This document shows positions 52,673 to 62,678 of a DNA stretch of 64,000 nt, in pieces. The notes under the pieces are model-generated. The model did not search any database. It saw only the letters and a list, made by a program, of their open reading frames with translations, and was not told the DNA's origin. Location: NCBI RefSeq assembly GCF_042680125.1, contig NZ_JBHTNY010000019.1; one strand, 5' to 3'. Made by a program: the position numbers and the translations under genes. Numbering within the stretch: the stretch's first letter is position 1; every line of letters begins with the position of its first letter. Source of the DNA: Robinsoniella peoriensis (GTDB lineage: Bacteria; Bacillota; Clostridia; Lachnospirales; Lachnospiraceae).

Positions 52673-52940
52673 AACCTGCAGTGAGTCTCAATTTCAAGTA
52701 ATGACTCATAAAATTGTTTTGAATAATGAGCCATAAGCCATCTATAAACTATTCGCTGAATTACTAGACAGAATTGTAAACACGAATATGTCCTAATCTC
52801 AAAAGAAAGTCCTAAAATATAAAAAGTATCCTGAAAAATTTCTAATTTTTTAAAATATAGTCCTAAGTGTTTTTTTTAACCCATGCTAAAATTATGATAA
52901 TAACAGCAGTAACATATTACAAAATTTACGGGGGATAAGC
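52673..52940 (+). promoter_or_regulatory. Upstream region of the GH95-like gene
   Basis: AT-rich. It contains three GTCCTAA direct repeats (52790, 52809 and 52860) and a similar TATCCTGA at 52827; the first three sites are about 19 bases apart, consistent with an AraC/YesN-type regulator. TATGAT near 52893 is a possible -10 box. The start codon is preceded by CGGGGGATAAGC. Confidence 0.45.
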
Positions 52941-55900
52941 ATGGAAAAGAAAAAATGGAGACATAAAATTTACCGTTGCATTGGTGCAGGAATGGCGGCG
53001 GTGCTGTTGACTGGAAGCATACCGGCTCCTGTTTTGGGGGCGGAGGTTAAAAATAAAGAACCATTATTTGCCGGAAAAGTGTTCTCAGATACGTACCAGG
53101 ATCCGCAGAAAGGCAACCTGAACTGGCGAGAGGCTATGGTGAGCGGAAATGGGGAGAACGGGGTGATGGAATCCTGCCATCCTGTGAATGATACTTTTAT
53201 TTTCCAAAATACTACATTTAACATGCCTACGGATGATTACAGGGAAACCATGGATTTGACAGGAGAGCTGGGAGATGCCAGAGAGGCCGTGATGAACAAC
53301 TGGAATTTCTGGAGTCAGGTACAGCCGGAACTGGACTATGATTATACACTGCACCCGGGCCATCAGCTTCGGATGAGGCTGGATGATCTGGAAGAGACGG
53401 ATGTATCCGATTATCAGAGATGGACAGACTATGAAACTGCCGAGATCGGGGTGAGTTTTCAGGCGGATGGTGAGACATGGGAGAGAAGCACATTTACATC
53501 CAGAGAGGACAATGTGACCATAACATGGCTTCGTCAGCCGGAGAACGGCGGCAGGCTGAATACAACGCTGTCAATTGATGACCTTTCCGATATGGCGATT
53601 GACCAGGGCAGGGAAATAGATGAAGGGCTTCAATATAAAAAGATTGCGGCACAGGATGGAAGCTATCTGGGACTGACTGCTCATTATCCCGTGTACGACA
53701 ACAGTGAGCTGAAAGAAGCGGGGTTCGCCGGAGTTACTTATGTGGTAAATATCGGTGGAACAAAAGAGAGGGTCAGGCTGGGAGATATACAGGATCACCT
53801 GAATGCCGGAACAGAGGATAACTTTGGAATAAAGGTAAAAGATGCAGAGGGCGTGGTACTAATCACAAAATCTGCCAGGGATAAAGAGATGGGACCGGCA
53901 TCTGCATTTACCGGACAAAATGAACTGCCTTTGGTACAGCGTCTGATTGAAGAAACCCGGGCAGTTGCGGAAAATGAAGCGTACCGGACAAACGGATACT
54001 TTGATTACAGCAAGGCACTTGCGCCACACGAACAGCTCCATGGCAGTGAATTTAATAAGATTAAATTTGATCTGGCAGGAGATGAGGCAGATGACAGCCT
54101 GACCAACGAAGAATTAATTTCAAAACAGAGGAATTCTGACCGGTTGAACCATGCTATGCTGGAGCGTGCCTTCTATGCCGGAAGATATGCACAGGTATGT
54201 ACCTCCGGTTATAGTACATCCAGGCTCAGCGGCATGTGGATCGGGGCATGGAATGGATATTGGCAGGCGGATTATACCACGGATGCAAATGTAAATCTCC
54301 AGATTTCCGGTGTTAATATCGGAAATATGCAAAATGCCTCTGAGGGATATATTAATTTCCTTCTCAGGATTCTTCCTGATTTTGAAATGAATGCCACCCA
54401 GGTTTATGGCATGCACGATGCGCTCCTGGCACCGCCCAGGACAGACGGGGACAGAGGGAACCTGGTGCACTTCAATGCGGACTATCCATTTAATTACTGG
54501 AACGCGGGGGCGAGCTGGCTATTACTCCCGGTATACGAATACTGGCAGTGCTTTGGCAACAGCCAGATTCCCCTGGGCAAAGATATCGACCTGAATGCGC
54601 TGCGCTCGGTGCTTTCCATCCATGACCAGGATTTATCGGATGCGCAGATCAGCCAGATAGAGGAGCGGGGGTATTTTGACCTGGAGCAGGACCTGCTGCT
54701 GCCGCTGCTGACAAAGCAGGCGAATTTCTGGGAACAGATGGCAGATCCCCGATATTATGAAGGGGAAGACGGATATAAACATTATGACGAGGGGAAGACA
54801 TCCCTGGAAGGAAATGAAAAATACCTGATACTTCCGGGGTATTCGCCGGAGAATAAACCGGGTAATACAGGAATTGCAATTTCTGCAAATTCTACCATGG
54901 ATATTGCCGCAGCCAGAGACGGACTGGATATGACAATCGCAATGGAAGAGGCTGTACAGCGTCCCGGGTATGAGGAAGCAGTAGAAAAATGGAAGTCGCT
55001 GAAAAAACTGCTGCCTGAATATAAATATGACACTGACGGCAGTCTGAAGGAATGGGCGCTCCGGGATTACTCAGAACAGAATAACCACAGGCATGTAAGT
55101 CATATGTATGGAGTCTGGCCGGCCCATGATGGCCCTGATGACTCCAAACTAATGGAAGGTGCTAAAAAGGCGCTTGAGAACAGAAAGAAATATAACACGG
55201 GAGATGACAATGCCAGCCACGGCTGGCTGCATCAGGCATTGACAGAGGCACGCCTGAAAAATGCGCAGGGAGTGACAGACAGCCTTCTGCCACTGTTCAC
55301 GGGAAGTAAACTGTATTACAGTTCCATGATGACCAATCATGACAGGAACCGGGACAGTGCATACTGCACAGATGCCCTGATTACCATACCTTCTATTATG
55401 CTGGAGACACTGGCCTATTCAGATACCGGGAAAATTGAACTGCTGCCGGCACTTCCGGATGATTGGGGAAAAGGCAGCATTACCGGAATGATGGCAAGGT
55501 CACGTGCGCAAATTGAGCGTCTGGATTGGGATATGGAAAAAGGAGAAGTCACAGCCAGGATCAGGTCGGATGCTGCACAGGAGATCGATTTAAGCTGTGG
55601 TATGGACAGCAGCAGCGCTGTGATCCTGGAAGGCAGAGGAGAGATCATAACAGGGGAAGGTGTTGTCAGGCTGACGATGGAGGAAGGTGAGACTGCTGAG
55701 GTACGATTTGTCAGAGGGCAGATAAGCCAGGGAACCTATCAGATAATAGCCGAAGACAAAAGCCTGGAATCTGTTTATACGGACGAATCAACAGATGTAG
55801 TGCTTGGGACTCCGGCAGATTCGGCAGCCCAGAAGTGGAATCTCACGGGCAGAGGAATCGGACAGTATTTAATCACCAGTGTAAACTCAGGATATGCACT

Positions 55901-58832
55901 TTCCGCTGCTGACGGCAAGGTGGTGCAGACGCTCCATGGAGATATATGGCAGATAGAGGAGCTGGAGGAAGGCTGCCGGATTCTTACCCCGGATAGAACA
56001 AAAGCTCTTATAATAAAAAATGGGGTGCCCGTAATCGGTGATGCCGGTGGGGCTGCGGTCTTCCAGATGGTACCTCAGGAATATACAGAAGAAAACCTGG
56101 CTGTGGGCAGTATTGAAATAACAGGTCCCAAAAGTATACGCAGCGGTGAATCTATTTCTTTGGAAGCCCTGGTGGAAACTGCGGAGGGCATGCAAAACGA
56201 TATGGAACTGCAGTGGAGTGTGACGGAAACCCAGGGAAGGGCGAAGATCAATGCCCAGGGCGTCCTGACAGCCCAAAAAGCAGGCGCCGTAACCGTTCAG
56301 GTATCCCCAAAGAAAGCGCCTCGTTATGTACAGGAAAAAGTTTATGAGATTAAAGAGGGACTTTTAGATCAGGATAAGCTCATGGGCACGGTATTCGGCA
56401 GAGAGGAAGGGGAATGGGAAGCGGGTTCTCCCCCGGCGCTGGCATTTGACGGCAATACAGATACAGCGTATGACGGTCAAAACGGCGGGTATGCCGGACT
56501 AGAGATGGGGGGAGCATTTACCCTGGAAGGTTTTCGGTATGTTGTGCGGGGAGGTTTTAGCGACAGATGGCCCGGAGTCCGGGTTCAGGGTTCCGATGAC
56601 ATGACCAACTGGGATACCCTTTACACCATTGAAGAAAGCCTGGATCATCCGGTATATAACAGCGTCTGGTTTGCAGACCTTCCCGAAGAAGAAAGGCCCT
56701 TAAAGCCCTACTCTTATTACCGGGTTTACAGTGGAGATTCAGAGTACTGCAATGTAGCGGAACTGGAATTCTACGGAAAGGCAGTGAATGCTTTTGACGG
56801 ATTGGAAAATGCCATAGCGTATGGAAAAAGTATCGGCACAGAAGGGTATGAGCCGGGATCTGTTTCCAGACTATTAAAGGCACTGGAAACGGCAAAGCAG
56901 ATTACCGCGGAATCACCGGAAGCGGACATACAGGAAGTATACAAGGCTTTAAAAAAGGCAATTAACAATCTGAAACGTCCGGGTCTGCTTTATAATGATG
57001 ACAGGACGGTAAAACTCACCGGACAGTGGGAGGAATGGGCTGATGACAGGCTTTTCTCAGAGAAAGAAATTTATACATCGGATCCCGGCGCAGCTTTTAG
57101 CTTCCGGTTTGATGGAATTGGATTTGAGATGATGGGCAATAAGAACCCGGGACTGGGATATGTAAAAATCACGGTGGATGGTGAGGATATACCGGGAGGC
57201 GAGAAAGTTTCCCTTTATGATTCCCACAGTGAAGGATACCAGCGACAGAGCATATTCAAATACATGGATCTGAAAAAAGGTATCCATACCGTGACGGTAG
57301 AGCTGCTGGGTAATCAGAATCAGGAAGGAAAAACCCCGAAAATGTCCGTGGACGCATTTTATCTTTTCAGTGTGCCGGAAGACGAAACGGTTGATAAGAC
57401 GAAACTGGAACAGCTCCTTGAGGAATTGGAACAGACAGAAGAAAGTGATTATACTGCAGAATCCTGGGAAATTTATGCAGCGGCATATGACCAGGCCCGG
57501 ATTATCCTGGACAAAGCGGATGCATTGCAGTCAGAAGTTGACGGAGCAGTCAGTGAACTGAAGGAAGCCTGGAATAACCTGGTATCCCTTACCTCTGTTC
57601 TGGAAGCAGGCATACTGGAATATACCGTAGTAGAGTCAGAAGCAGACAAATACACAAAAGAGAGCTGGGACAGCTACCGGGAGGTTTATCTTATGGCACA
57701 GGCTCTGCTTAAGCAAGGCGTGTATACAGAAGCACAGGTGGAACAGACAATTCAGGAGCTGAAAGCAGCAAGGGAAGCATTGTGCCTGAAGCCGGAAACC
57801 ACAGGATGGAGAGAACTGGAACTGGCAGTTGCAATGGCTGAAAAGCTGGAGAAAGTGCAGTCAGCATATAGCTGCTATACTACAGAAAGCTGGCAGGCAG
57901 TGCAGGAGGCACTGGACAATGCAAGAGCATTAATGAAGACGGATGCAGACCAGGATGAGATTGACCATGCATTTTTGGAATTAATTACGGCATGTAATCT
58001 CCTTCAAAATGGTGTACAGAAATCCGGTCTGAAAGCAGTCATTGATGGAACGGAAGCTATTCTGGCAGACACATCTGCAATGGCTGATTACACACCGGAA
58101 AGTGTTGCGGCAGTGAGAGAAGCCCTAAAAGAGGCACGGTTTGCATTTGCTGAGAGCAGTGCAGACCAGGAAACAATCAACCGTGTATCCAGAAAGCTTA
58201 TGGACGCGGTGACCAATCTGCTGGTGAAAGAAGCAGATGCTAGACTGGGTATTCTCATTCAAAAAGCAGCAGAACTTTTGAAAAATGCAGACAAATACAC
58301 CACGGAAAGCGTGGATAAACTGAAAACAGAACTTGAGGCAGCCAGGGCAGTCAATGCGAACAGTCTGGCAACGGATAATGAAATCAATGAGGCTTATCAA
58401 AGTCTGGCAGAAGCCATAACAGCCCTTGTGCGAAAGGCAAATAAAGAAGAATTGAGAAATGCACTGGAAAAAGCCGAAGAGATTCTGCAGGAATCCGGCA
58501 GATACCTGGAAGAAAGCATTGCCGGTCTTGAGACTGTGGATCAGGAAGCCAGGGCCGTGTATGAAGATGAAAGCGCAGATATGGATACCGTGGGGACCAT
58601 TCTGAAGAAACTGATTAACAAAATTTTGAAAGCCCGGCTGATGGGAGATGTGGATCTGAATGGAAAAGTAGATACAGATGATTCTGCAAATGTGCTGAAA
58701 TTTTCGGCAGAATTACAAGAACTTACGGATGAGCAGGGCAAAGCTGCAGATGTGAATCGTGATGGAGTTACAGACAGCGATGATGCAGCACGGATATTAC
58801 AGTATGCTTCAGAGAAAATAGGAGAATTCTAA
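52941..58832 (+). CDS. Giant secreted GH95-like alpha-fucosidase with CBMs, FIVAR repeats and dockerin
   Basis: A 1963-residue exported protein with a signal peptide (about 1-34). The GH95-like catalytic part covers about 40-910: NWREAMVSGNGENGVM, SGMWIGAWNGYWQADYTTDANVN (to 452), HRHVSHMYG (716-724) and SHGWLHQAL. Where typical GH95 enzymes show N-x-N, this one reads Asp448-Ala-Asn450, so it may be divergent in activity. Then come a ricin-type lectin-like domain (about 935-1050), a Big2-like domain, an F5/8-type C domain (about 1150-1275), a FIVAR-like segment, another jelly-roll module (about 1340-1475), six FIVAR-like helical repeats (about 1483-1895) and a type I dockerin (about 1900-1963) with two calcium loops (DVDLNGKVDTDD, DVNRDGVTDSDD). 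Known GH95 members remove alpha-linked fucose or galactose from host or plant glycans. Confidence 0.85.
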   Translation: MEKKKWRHKIYRCIGAGMAAVLLTGSIPAPVLGAEVKNKEPLFAGKVFSDTYQDPQKGNLNWREAMVSGNGENGVMESCHPVNDTFIFQNTTFNMPTDDYRETMDLTGELGDAREAVMNNWNFWSQVQPELDYDYTLHPGHQLRMRLDDLEETDVSDYQRWTDYETAEIGVSFQADGETWERSTFTSREDNVTITWLRQPENGGRLNTTLSIDDLSDMAIDQGREIDEGLQYKKIAAQDGSYLGLTAHYPVYDNSELKEAGFAGVTYVVNIGGTKERVRLGDIQDHLNAGTEDNFGIKVKDAEGVVLITKSARDKEMGPASAFTGQNELPLVQRLIEETRAVAENEAYRTNGYFDYSKALAPHEQLHGSEFNKIKFDLAGDEADDSLTNEELISKQRNSDRLNHAMLERAFYAGRYAQVCTSGYSTSRLSGMWIGAWNGYWQADYTTDANVNLQISGVNIGNMQNASEGYINFLLRILPDFEMNATQVYGMHDALLAPPRTDGDRGNLVHFNADYPFNYWNAGASWLLLPVYEYWQCFGNSQIPLGKDIDLNALRSVLSIHDQDLSDAQISQIEERGYFDLEQDLLLPLLTKQANFWEQMADPRYYEGEDGYKHYDEGKTSLEGNEKYLILPGYSPENKPGNTGIAISANSTMDIAAARDGLDMTIAMEEAVQRPGYEEAVEKWKSLKKLLPEYKYDTDGSLKEWALRDYSEQNNHRHVSHMYGVWPAHDGPDDSKLMEGAKKALENRKKYNTGDDNASHGWLHQALTEARLKNAQGVTDSLLPLFTGSKLYYSSMMTNHDRNRDSAYCTDALITIPSIMLETLAYSDTGKIELLPALPDDWGKGSITGMMARSRAQIERLDWDMEKGEVTARIRSDAAQEIDLSCGMDSSSAVILEGRGEIITGEGVVRLTMEEGETAEVRFVRGQISQGTYQIIAEDKSLESVYTDESTDVVLGTPADSAAQKWNLTGRGIGQYLITSVNSGYALSAADGKVVQTLHGDIWQIEELEEGCRILTPDRTKALIIKNGVPVIGDAGGAAVFQMVPQEYTEENLAVGSIEITGPKSIRSGESISLEALVETAEGMQNDMELQWSVTETQGRAKINAQGVLTAQKAGAVTVQVSPKKAPRYVQEKVYEIKEGLLDQDKLMGTVFGREEGEWEAGSPPALAFDGNTDTAYDGQNGGYAGLEMGGAFTLEGFRYVVRGGFSDRWPGVRVQGSDDMTNWDTLYTIEESLDHPVYNSVWFADLPEEERPLKPYSYYRVYSGDSEYCNVAELEFYGKAVNAFDGLENAIAYGKSIGTEGYEPGSVSRLLKALETAKQITAESPEADIQEVYKALKKAINNLKRPGLLYNDDRTVKLTGQWEEWADDRLFSEKEIYTSDPGAAFSFRFDGIGFEMMGNKNPGLGYVKITVDGEDIPGGEKVSLYDSHSEGYQRQSIFKYMDLKKGIHTVTVELLGNQNQEGKTPKMSVDAFYLFSVPEDETVDKTKLEQLLEELEQTEESDYTAESWEIYAAAYDQARIILDKADALQSEVDGAVSELKEAWNNLVSLTSVLEAGILEYTVVESEADKYTKESWDSYREVYLMAQALLKQGVYTEAQVEQTIQELKAAREALCLKPETTGWRELELAVAMAEKLEKVQSAYSCYTTESWQAVQEALDNARALMKTDADQDEIDHAFLELITACNLLQNGVQKSGLKAVIDGTEAILADTSAMADYTPESVAAVREALKEARFAFAESSADQETINRVSRKLMDAVTNLLVKEADARLGILIQKAAELLKNADKYTTESVDKLKTELEAARAVNANSLATDNEINEAYQSLAEAITALVRKANKEELRNALEKAEEILQESGRYLEESIAGLETVDQEARAVYEDESADMDTVGTILKKLINKILKARLMGDVDLNGKVDTDDSANVLKFSAELQELTDEQGKAADVNRDGVTDSDDAARILQYASEKIGEF

Positions 58833-58841
58833 TTTGTGAAA

Positions 58842-58894
58842 AAGACCGCAGTTATATGCCGGAAAGAAAACAGCATATAACCGCGGTCTTTTTT
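58842..58894 (+). terminator. Intrinsic terminator of the GH95-like gene
   Basis: AAAGACCGCAGTTATATGC pairs with GCATATAACCGCGGTCTTT (one mismatch), followed by a run of T residues. Confidence 0.92.
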
Positions 58895-59003
58895 TGAGGC
58901 ATAAAATTCTTCCGATTTTATACAAATGAACCGTATTTTGTAAATACCGCCGGGTCCGAACTATGATATGATGATCTAAAAGAATTTAGGGAGGAAAATG
59001 TAA

Positions 59004-60164
59004 ATGGAACGCTTAGATGAGTTGTTATGGGAACAGGTAAAAAGAAATCAGATCAAAGGGGCACAGATAGGTGTGTATCACAATGGATCACCGGTATATG
59101 AGCATGCATATGGATATCAGCCGGGAACTATTTACCGCCTGTATTCGCTGAGCAAGCCGGTGGCAGCTGTGGCGGCAATGCTTTTATTTGAGCAGGGCAG
59201 GCTGGATCTTTTGAGTCCGGTCAGTACTTTTCTGCCTGAATTTGAAGAAATGGAAGTCTGGACACCGGATGGACTTAAAAAGTCCGGTAAACCGATTACC
59301 ATATGGGATTTATTGAATATGACGGCGGGAATTGTTTATCCCGATGAGGATGGGCCTGGGAAAATTATGCAGAAGGCTTTTGATGATATTCAGCAAAAAA
59401 CGGGGACACAGGAGGCTTACACCACAAGAGAGATCATGAATATTATTGCATCCCAGCCGCTGGCTTTCCAGCCGGGGGAAAACTTCCGCTACGGGCTTTG
59501 TGCAGATGTTCTGGGCGGTGTAATCGAAGTAATTACCGGTCAGAAATTAAGTGCATTTTATCAGGAAAATATATTTGACAGACTGGAAATGGAGGATACG
59601 GGATTCTATGTGCCCCTGGAAAAACAGGAGCGTCTGACAGAGCTTTACTGTAAAAAGGTCACTCCGGAGGGGACGGTATTGCAGGAAGATCATGAGCGCC
59701 ACCTGGGGCTGGGTTTTGGTTTAGAACCGCCGGCATTTGAATCAGCGGGAGCCGGACTTTACTCTACATTAGAAGATTATGCTCATTTTGCCAATATGCT
59801 GGCGGCAAAAGGTATTTATAAAAAGCAGCGGATTTTGTCCGAAGATACGGTGGATATGCTGGCAAGGAATCAATTGGGACCCGGTCAGAGAGAAGATCTG
59901 TGCAAAGCGTTTGCCCATTTAAGGGGATTTGGATATGGAAACCTGATGCGCATCCATATGCAGCCCGGGGTATCGGGCATGAACTCACCCATCGGAGAAT
60001 TTGGCTGGGACGGATGGAGCGGTCCGTACTGTTCCATTGATACTTCCAGGCAGCTGGTAGTATTATATATGACCCAAGTCAGCGGCTATTCCGGCTGGGA
60101 ACTGCTCCGTAAAATGAAAGCAGTAGTGAATGCTCGGATTTCGAACAAAATGAGTGAATCTTGA
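59004..60164 (+). CDS. Serine hydrolase, beta-lactamase (class C-like) family
   Basis: A 386-residue beta-lactamase-related hydrolase. The catalytic SxxK motif is SLSK at residues 48-51. The second motif, usually YxN, appears as FRYGLCADVLGG, so the asparagine is replaced; a third motif could be the GWDGWSG region near the C-terminus. No signal peptide is seen, so the enzyme is probably cytoplasmic and an esterase or deacetylase-like enzyme (EstB type) rather than a penicillin-degrading enzyme. Its place between a fucosidase and a sugar importer suggests removal of an ester group from imported glycans, which is inference. GGGAGGAAA precedes the ATG. Confidence 0.82.
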   Translation: MERLDELLWEQVKRNQIKGAQIGVYHNGSPVYEHAYGYQPGTIYRLYSLSKPVAAVAAMLLFEQGRLDLLSPVSTFLPEFEEMEVWTPDGLKKSGKPITIWDLLNMTAGIVYPDEDGPGKIMQKAFDDIQQKTGTQEAYTTREIMNIIASQPLAFQPGENFRYGLCADVLGGVIEVITGQKLSAFYQENIFDRLEMEDTGFYVPLEKQERLTELYCKKVTPEGTVLQEDHERHLGLGFGLEPPAFESAGAGLYSTLEDYAHFANMLAAKGIYKKQRILSEDTVDMLARNQLGPGQREDLCKAFAHLRGFGYGNLMRIHMQPGVSGMNSPIGEFGWDGWSGPYCSIDTSRQLVVLYMTQVSGYSGWELLRKMKAVVNARISNKMSES

Positions 60165-60249
60165 AATCAATATCCTGAAATCTTTGTGATATCATAAATT
60201 CATCAAGAAAACACAGGTTCTTAAACAGCAGAACGAAAGGAAGGGTATT

Positions 60250-61671
60250 ATGAAGAGAAGGAAAGTATTAAGTCTTGTATTGGCAGCGGCAATGCTGGCG
60301 GGAACGCTTGCAGGCTGCGGGGGATCAGGGGACGCAGCAGGAGCGGATACCGGTTCAAAAGCAGCAGAAACTAAGGAGACAACGGCGCAGGATAATAAAG
60401 CCGGCAGCACCACATCTGCGGCAGAGGAAACCAAAGAAGCAGCAGCGGGTGAAGCAGCATCAGATGGTGAAGTGACCACACTGACCTATTGGGGGTGGGA
60501 TACCAACTGGTATGAACCAATGTTTGCAGAGTTTGAAAAAACCCATCCCAATATTAAAATAGAAGCGACTACGGTAGCATTCAGCGACTATTTTACCAAA
60601 ATCCAGCAGGCAATTGCTTCGGGTTCCGAATTGCCGACCATGGTTCAGCAGAGCTGTACCCTGATTGAAAATTATAAAGAACTGGGGATTTTTGAAGATC
60701 TTACACAAGATCCATATAATGTAGATCCGGATAAATTCTTTGACTTTATTAAAGGACGTGCCATGACGGATGACGGAGCATTGATCGGTATTGAACAGTC
60801 GGTATCTCCTTCTGCAATTGCTTATAAAAAAGATTTAGCGAAAAAATACTTTGGAACAGATGATCCCGCAGAATTAGCAGAAATCTTCAAGACAACGGAT
60901 GATTATATTAAGTATGGAAAAGAAGTGCAGGAAAAATCAGGCGGAAAGGATTATCTCTTCCATTCCGGCGGTGCAGTAGCAGAGTGGCTGTATTTTGCGG
61001 ATACTACGGATCTGCAGAGTGGAAATACAGTAAACATTACAGAGAAAATGTCACCTGTTATGAAGCTTTTATGCGACATGAGAGATAACAAAGTGGTTGA
61101 CACCTTTGAAAATGGAACACCCCAGGCAAACGCTACTTACTCAGATGAGAATCATCTCTTCTATCCATGTCCTAACTGGGCAATAACGTATTACATCAAA
61201 GCCAACGATCCGGATGGATCCGGAAACTGGGGCTTAATGATGCCTGCAACCGGCGGCTACAGCCATGGAGGATGTTCGGTTGGTATTACAAATACAAGCA
61301 CAGATGCACAGAAAGAAGCAGCATGGGAATTTTTAAACTGGGCATTTTTCACCAAGGAAGGTGTAGATACAGCTAAAAAAGAAGTAGAATATTATGTACC
61401 GACAAAAGAATTTTATGAAGATGCTACTTATGCTTCCGGAAAAGATGATTTCTTTGGAGGACAGGATGTAGGCGGGTTCTTATATGGAGAGATTGCGCAA
61501 AGCATTAAACTTCCCAAGTCTTCCATCTATGATCAGACAGTGATCGATATCCGTGATCTGCTGGCGGCAGCTGTGATGTCAGATTCCGGTATGACGGCAG
61601 ACCAGGCAATCCAAAAAGGTCTGGAGGAATGTACCAACCGGATAACAGACAGCGGTATAGAAATCAAATAG
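60250..61671 (+). CDS. ABC transporter sugar-binding lipoprotein (family 1)
   Basis: A 473-residue substrate-binding lipoprotein with lipobox Cys23 (LAGCGG) and an acidic Thr/Ala/Glu linker. The mature part begins LTYWGWDTNWYEPMFAEFEKTHPNIKIEATTV, typical for family-1 carbohydrate binders of CUT1 importers. The RBS is GAAAGGAAGGG. A terminator-like hairpin separates it from two permease genes. It probably delivers oligosaccharides generated by the GH95-like enzyme or by other glycosidases nearby. Confidence 0.92.
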   Translation: MKRRKVLSLVLAAAMLAGTLAGCGGSGDAAGADTGSKAAETKETTAQDNKAGSTTSAAEETKEAAAGEAASDGEVTTLTYWGWDTNWYEPMFAEFEKTHPNIKIEATTVAFSDYFTKIQQAIASGSELPTMVQQSCTLIENYKELGIFEDLTQDPYNVDPDKFFDFIKGRAMTDDGALIGIEQSVSPSAIAYKKDLAKKYFGTDDPAELAEIFKTTDDYIKYGKEVQEKSGGKDYLFHSGGAVAEWLYFADTTDLQSGNTVNITEKMSPVMKLLCDMRDNKVVDTFENGTPQANATYSDENHLFYPCPNWAITYYIKANDPDGSGNWGLMMPATGGYSHGGCSVGITNTSTDAQKEAAWEFLNWAFFTKEGVDTAKKEVEYYVPTKEFYEDATYASGKDDFFGGQDVGGFLYGEIAQSIKLPKSSIYDQTVIDIRDLLAAAVMSDSGMTADQAIQKGLEECTNRITDSGIEIK

Positions 61672-61683
61672 TGTATGAAAAAG

Positions 61684-61733
61684 CGGAGGAGTGGAGCTTT
61701 TACCGGTGTAAAAAACACTGCTCCGTTTTTTAT
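61684..61733 (+). terminator. Intercistronic attenuator hairpin
   Basis: CGGAG...GTG and CAC...CTCCG form an imperfect stem followed by TTTTTT, between the binding-protein gene and the permeases. The same layout occurs at 15528 in the GH16 locus. Confidence 0.75.
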
Positions 61734-61768
61734 GCTCAAAAATAAATGTTATAAGGAGGATCTCTAAG

Positions 61769-62677
61769 ATGAACAGCAAAGGAAATAAAAAATATAGTGT
61801 ATTCTGGCCTGTAGTTTTTATTGCACCATTCATAATATTCTTTTTTACTTTTAATTTATTTCCCATCATTTATTCTTTTTTCTTAAGCTTTACAGATTGG
61901 AACGGAATCGGTGAGAAAGTTTTTGTAGGCCTTGATAACTACATCCGTATATTTACCAAAGATACGACCTTTCTAAAATCTCTTTGGAACACTTTATATA
62001 TCATGGTGCTGGGTTTTCCCATCTCTGTATTCCTGGGGCTTTTAATTGCAGCATTTTTAAGCAATTTGAAAAAATTCAGAAATCTGTTTCAGACAATTAA
62101 CTTTCTGCCATATATTACGACTCCGGTTGCAATCGGGCTTATTTTCACTTTTTTGTTTGACTGGAACACAGGGATCATAAACCGTATCATTGAATTTTTT
62201 GGAGGTGAAGGAATCAACTGGCTGGGAAATGCAAAGTTTGCACCGGTTGTAATCGGTATTATGATTATCTGGAAATGTACCGGCTATTATATGGCACTTT
62301 ACCTTGCAGGCATTACTTCCATATCGACAGATATCTATGAGGCAGCAAAGGTTGATGGGGCTGGAACTGTAAAGACATTTTTTAAGATTACCATGCCTTT
62401 ATTAAAACCAATTACTATTTTTATTACGATTACAAGCCTGATTTATGCACTGCAGTTATTTGATGAACCCAATCTGATGTTTAATGTTTCCACTACAAGT
62501 ATTATCGGAGGACCGGACCGTTCCTGTCTGACTATGGTCTGGAACTTCTACGATGTGGCATTTGGCTCTACTGCAAGGCTTGGGTATGGATCAGCGGTAT
62601 CCAGTACACTATTCATTATTATTGTTGCTGCATCTTTAATCGGTATGCGGTTTATGAACCGGAAGGAGGAAAACTGA
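61769..62677 (+). CDS. Sugar ABC transporter permease (MalF type)
   Basis: A 302-residue permease with six hydrophobic segments (VVFIAPFIIFFFTFNLFPIIYSFFLSFTDWNG at the N-terminus) and the EAA loop DIYEAAKVDGAGTVKTFFKITMPLLKP. AAGGAGGA precedes the ATG. One base separates it from the second permease. The locus carries no ATPase gene inside the window, so a shared multi-sugar ATPase is expected. Confidence 0.93.
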   Translation: MNSKGNKKYSVFWPVVFIAPFIIFFFTFNLFPIIYSFFLSFTDWNGIGEKVFVGLDNYIRIFTKDTTFLKSLWNTLYIMVLGFPISVFLGLLIAAFLSNLKKFRNLFQTINFLPYITTPVAIGLIFTFLFDWNTGIINRIIEFFGGEGINWLGNAKFAPVVIGIMIIWKCTGYYMALYLAGITSISTDIYEAAKVDGAGTVKTFFKITMPLLKPITIFITITSLIYALQLFDEPNLMFNVSTTSIIGGPDRSCLTMVWNFYDVAFGSTARLGYGSAVSSTLFIIIVAASLIGMRFMNRKEEN

Positions 62678-62678
62678 T

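Noticed and set aside
51802..52684. Open frames within the R elements (51802-52023 minus, 52347-52622 minus, 52484-52684 plus), two of which share a peptide stretch around EMHQDF and RVPPK.
   Set aside because: The shared peptides follow from the conserved nucleotide core. Substitutions preserve base pairing rather than codons, starts lack ribosome sites, and the frames lie in long palindromes.
59004..60164. Antibiotic-resistance beta-lactamase.
   Set aside because: There is no signal peptide, the YxN motif is altered and the gene sits in a sugar-utilisation locus.
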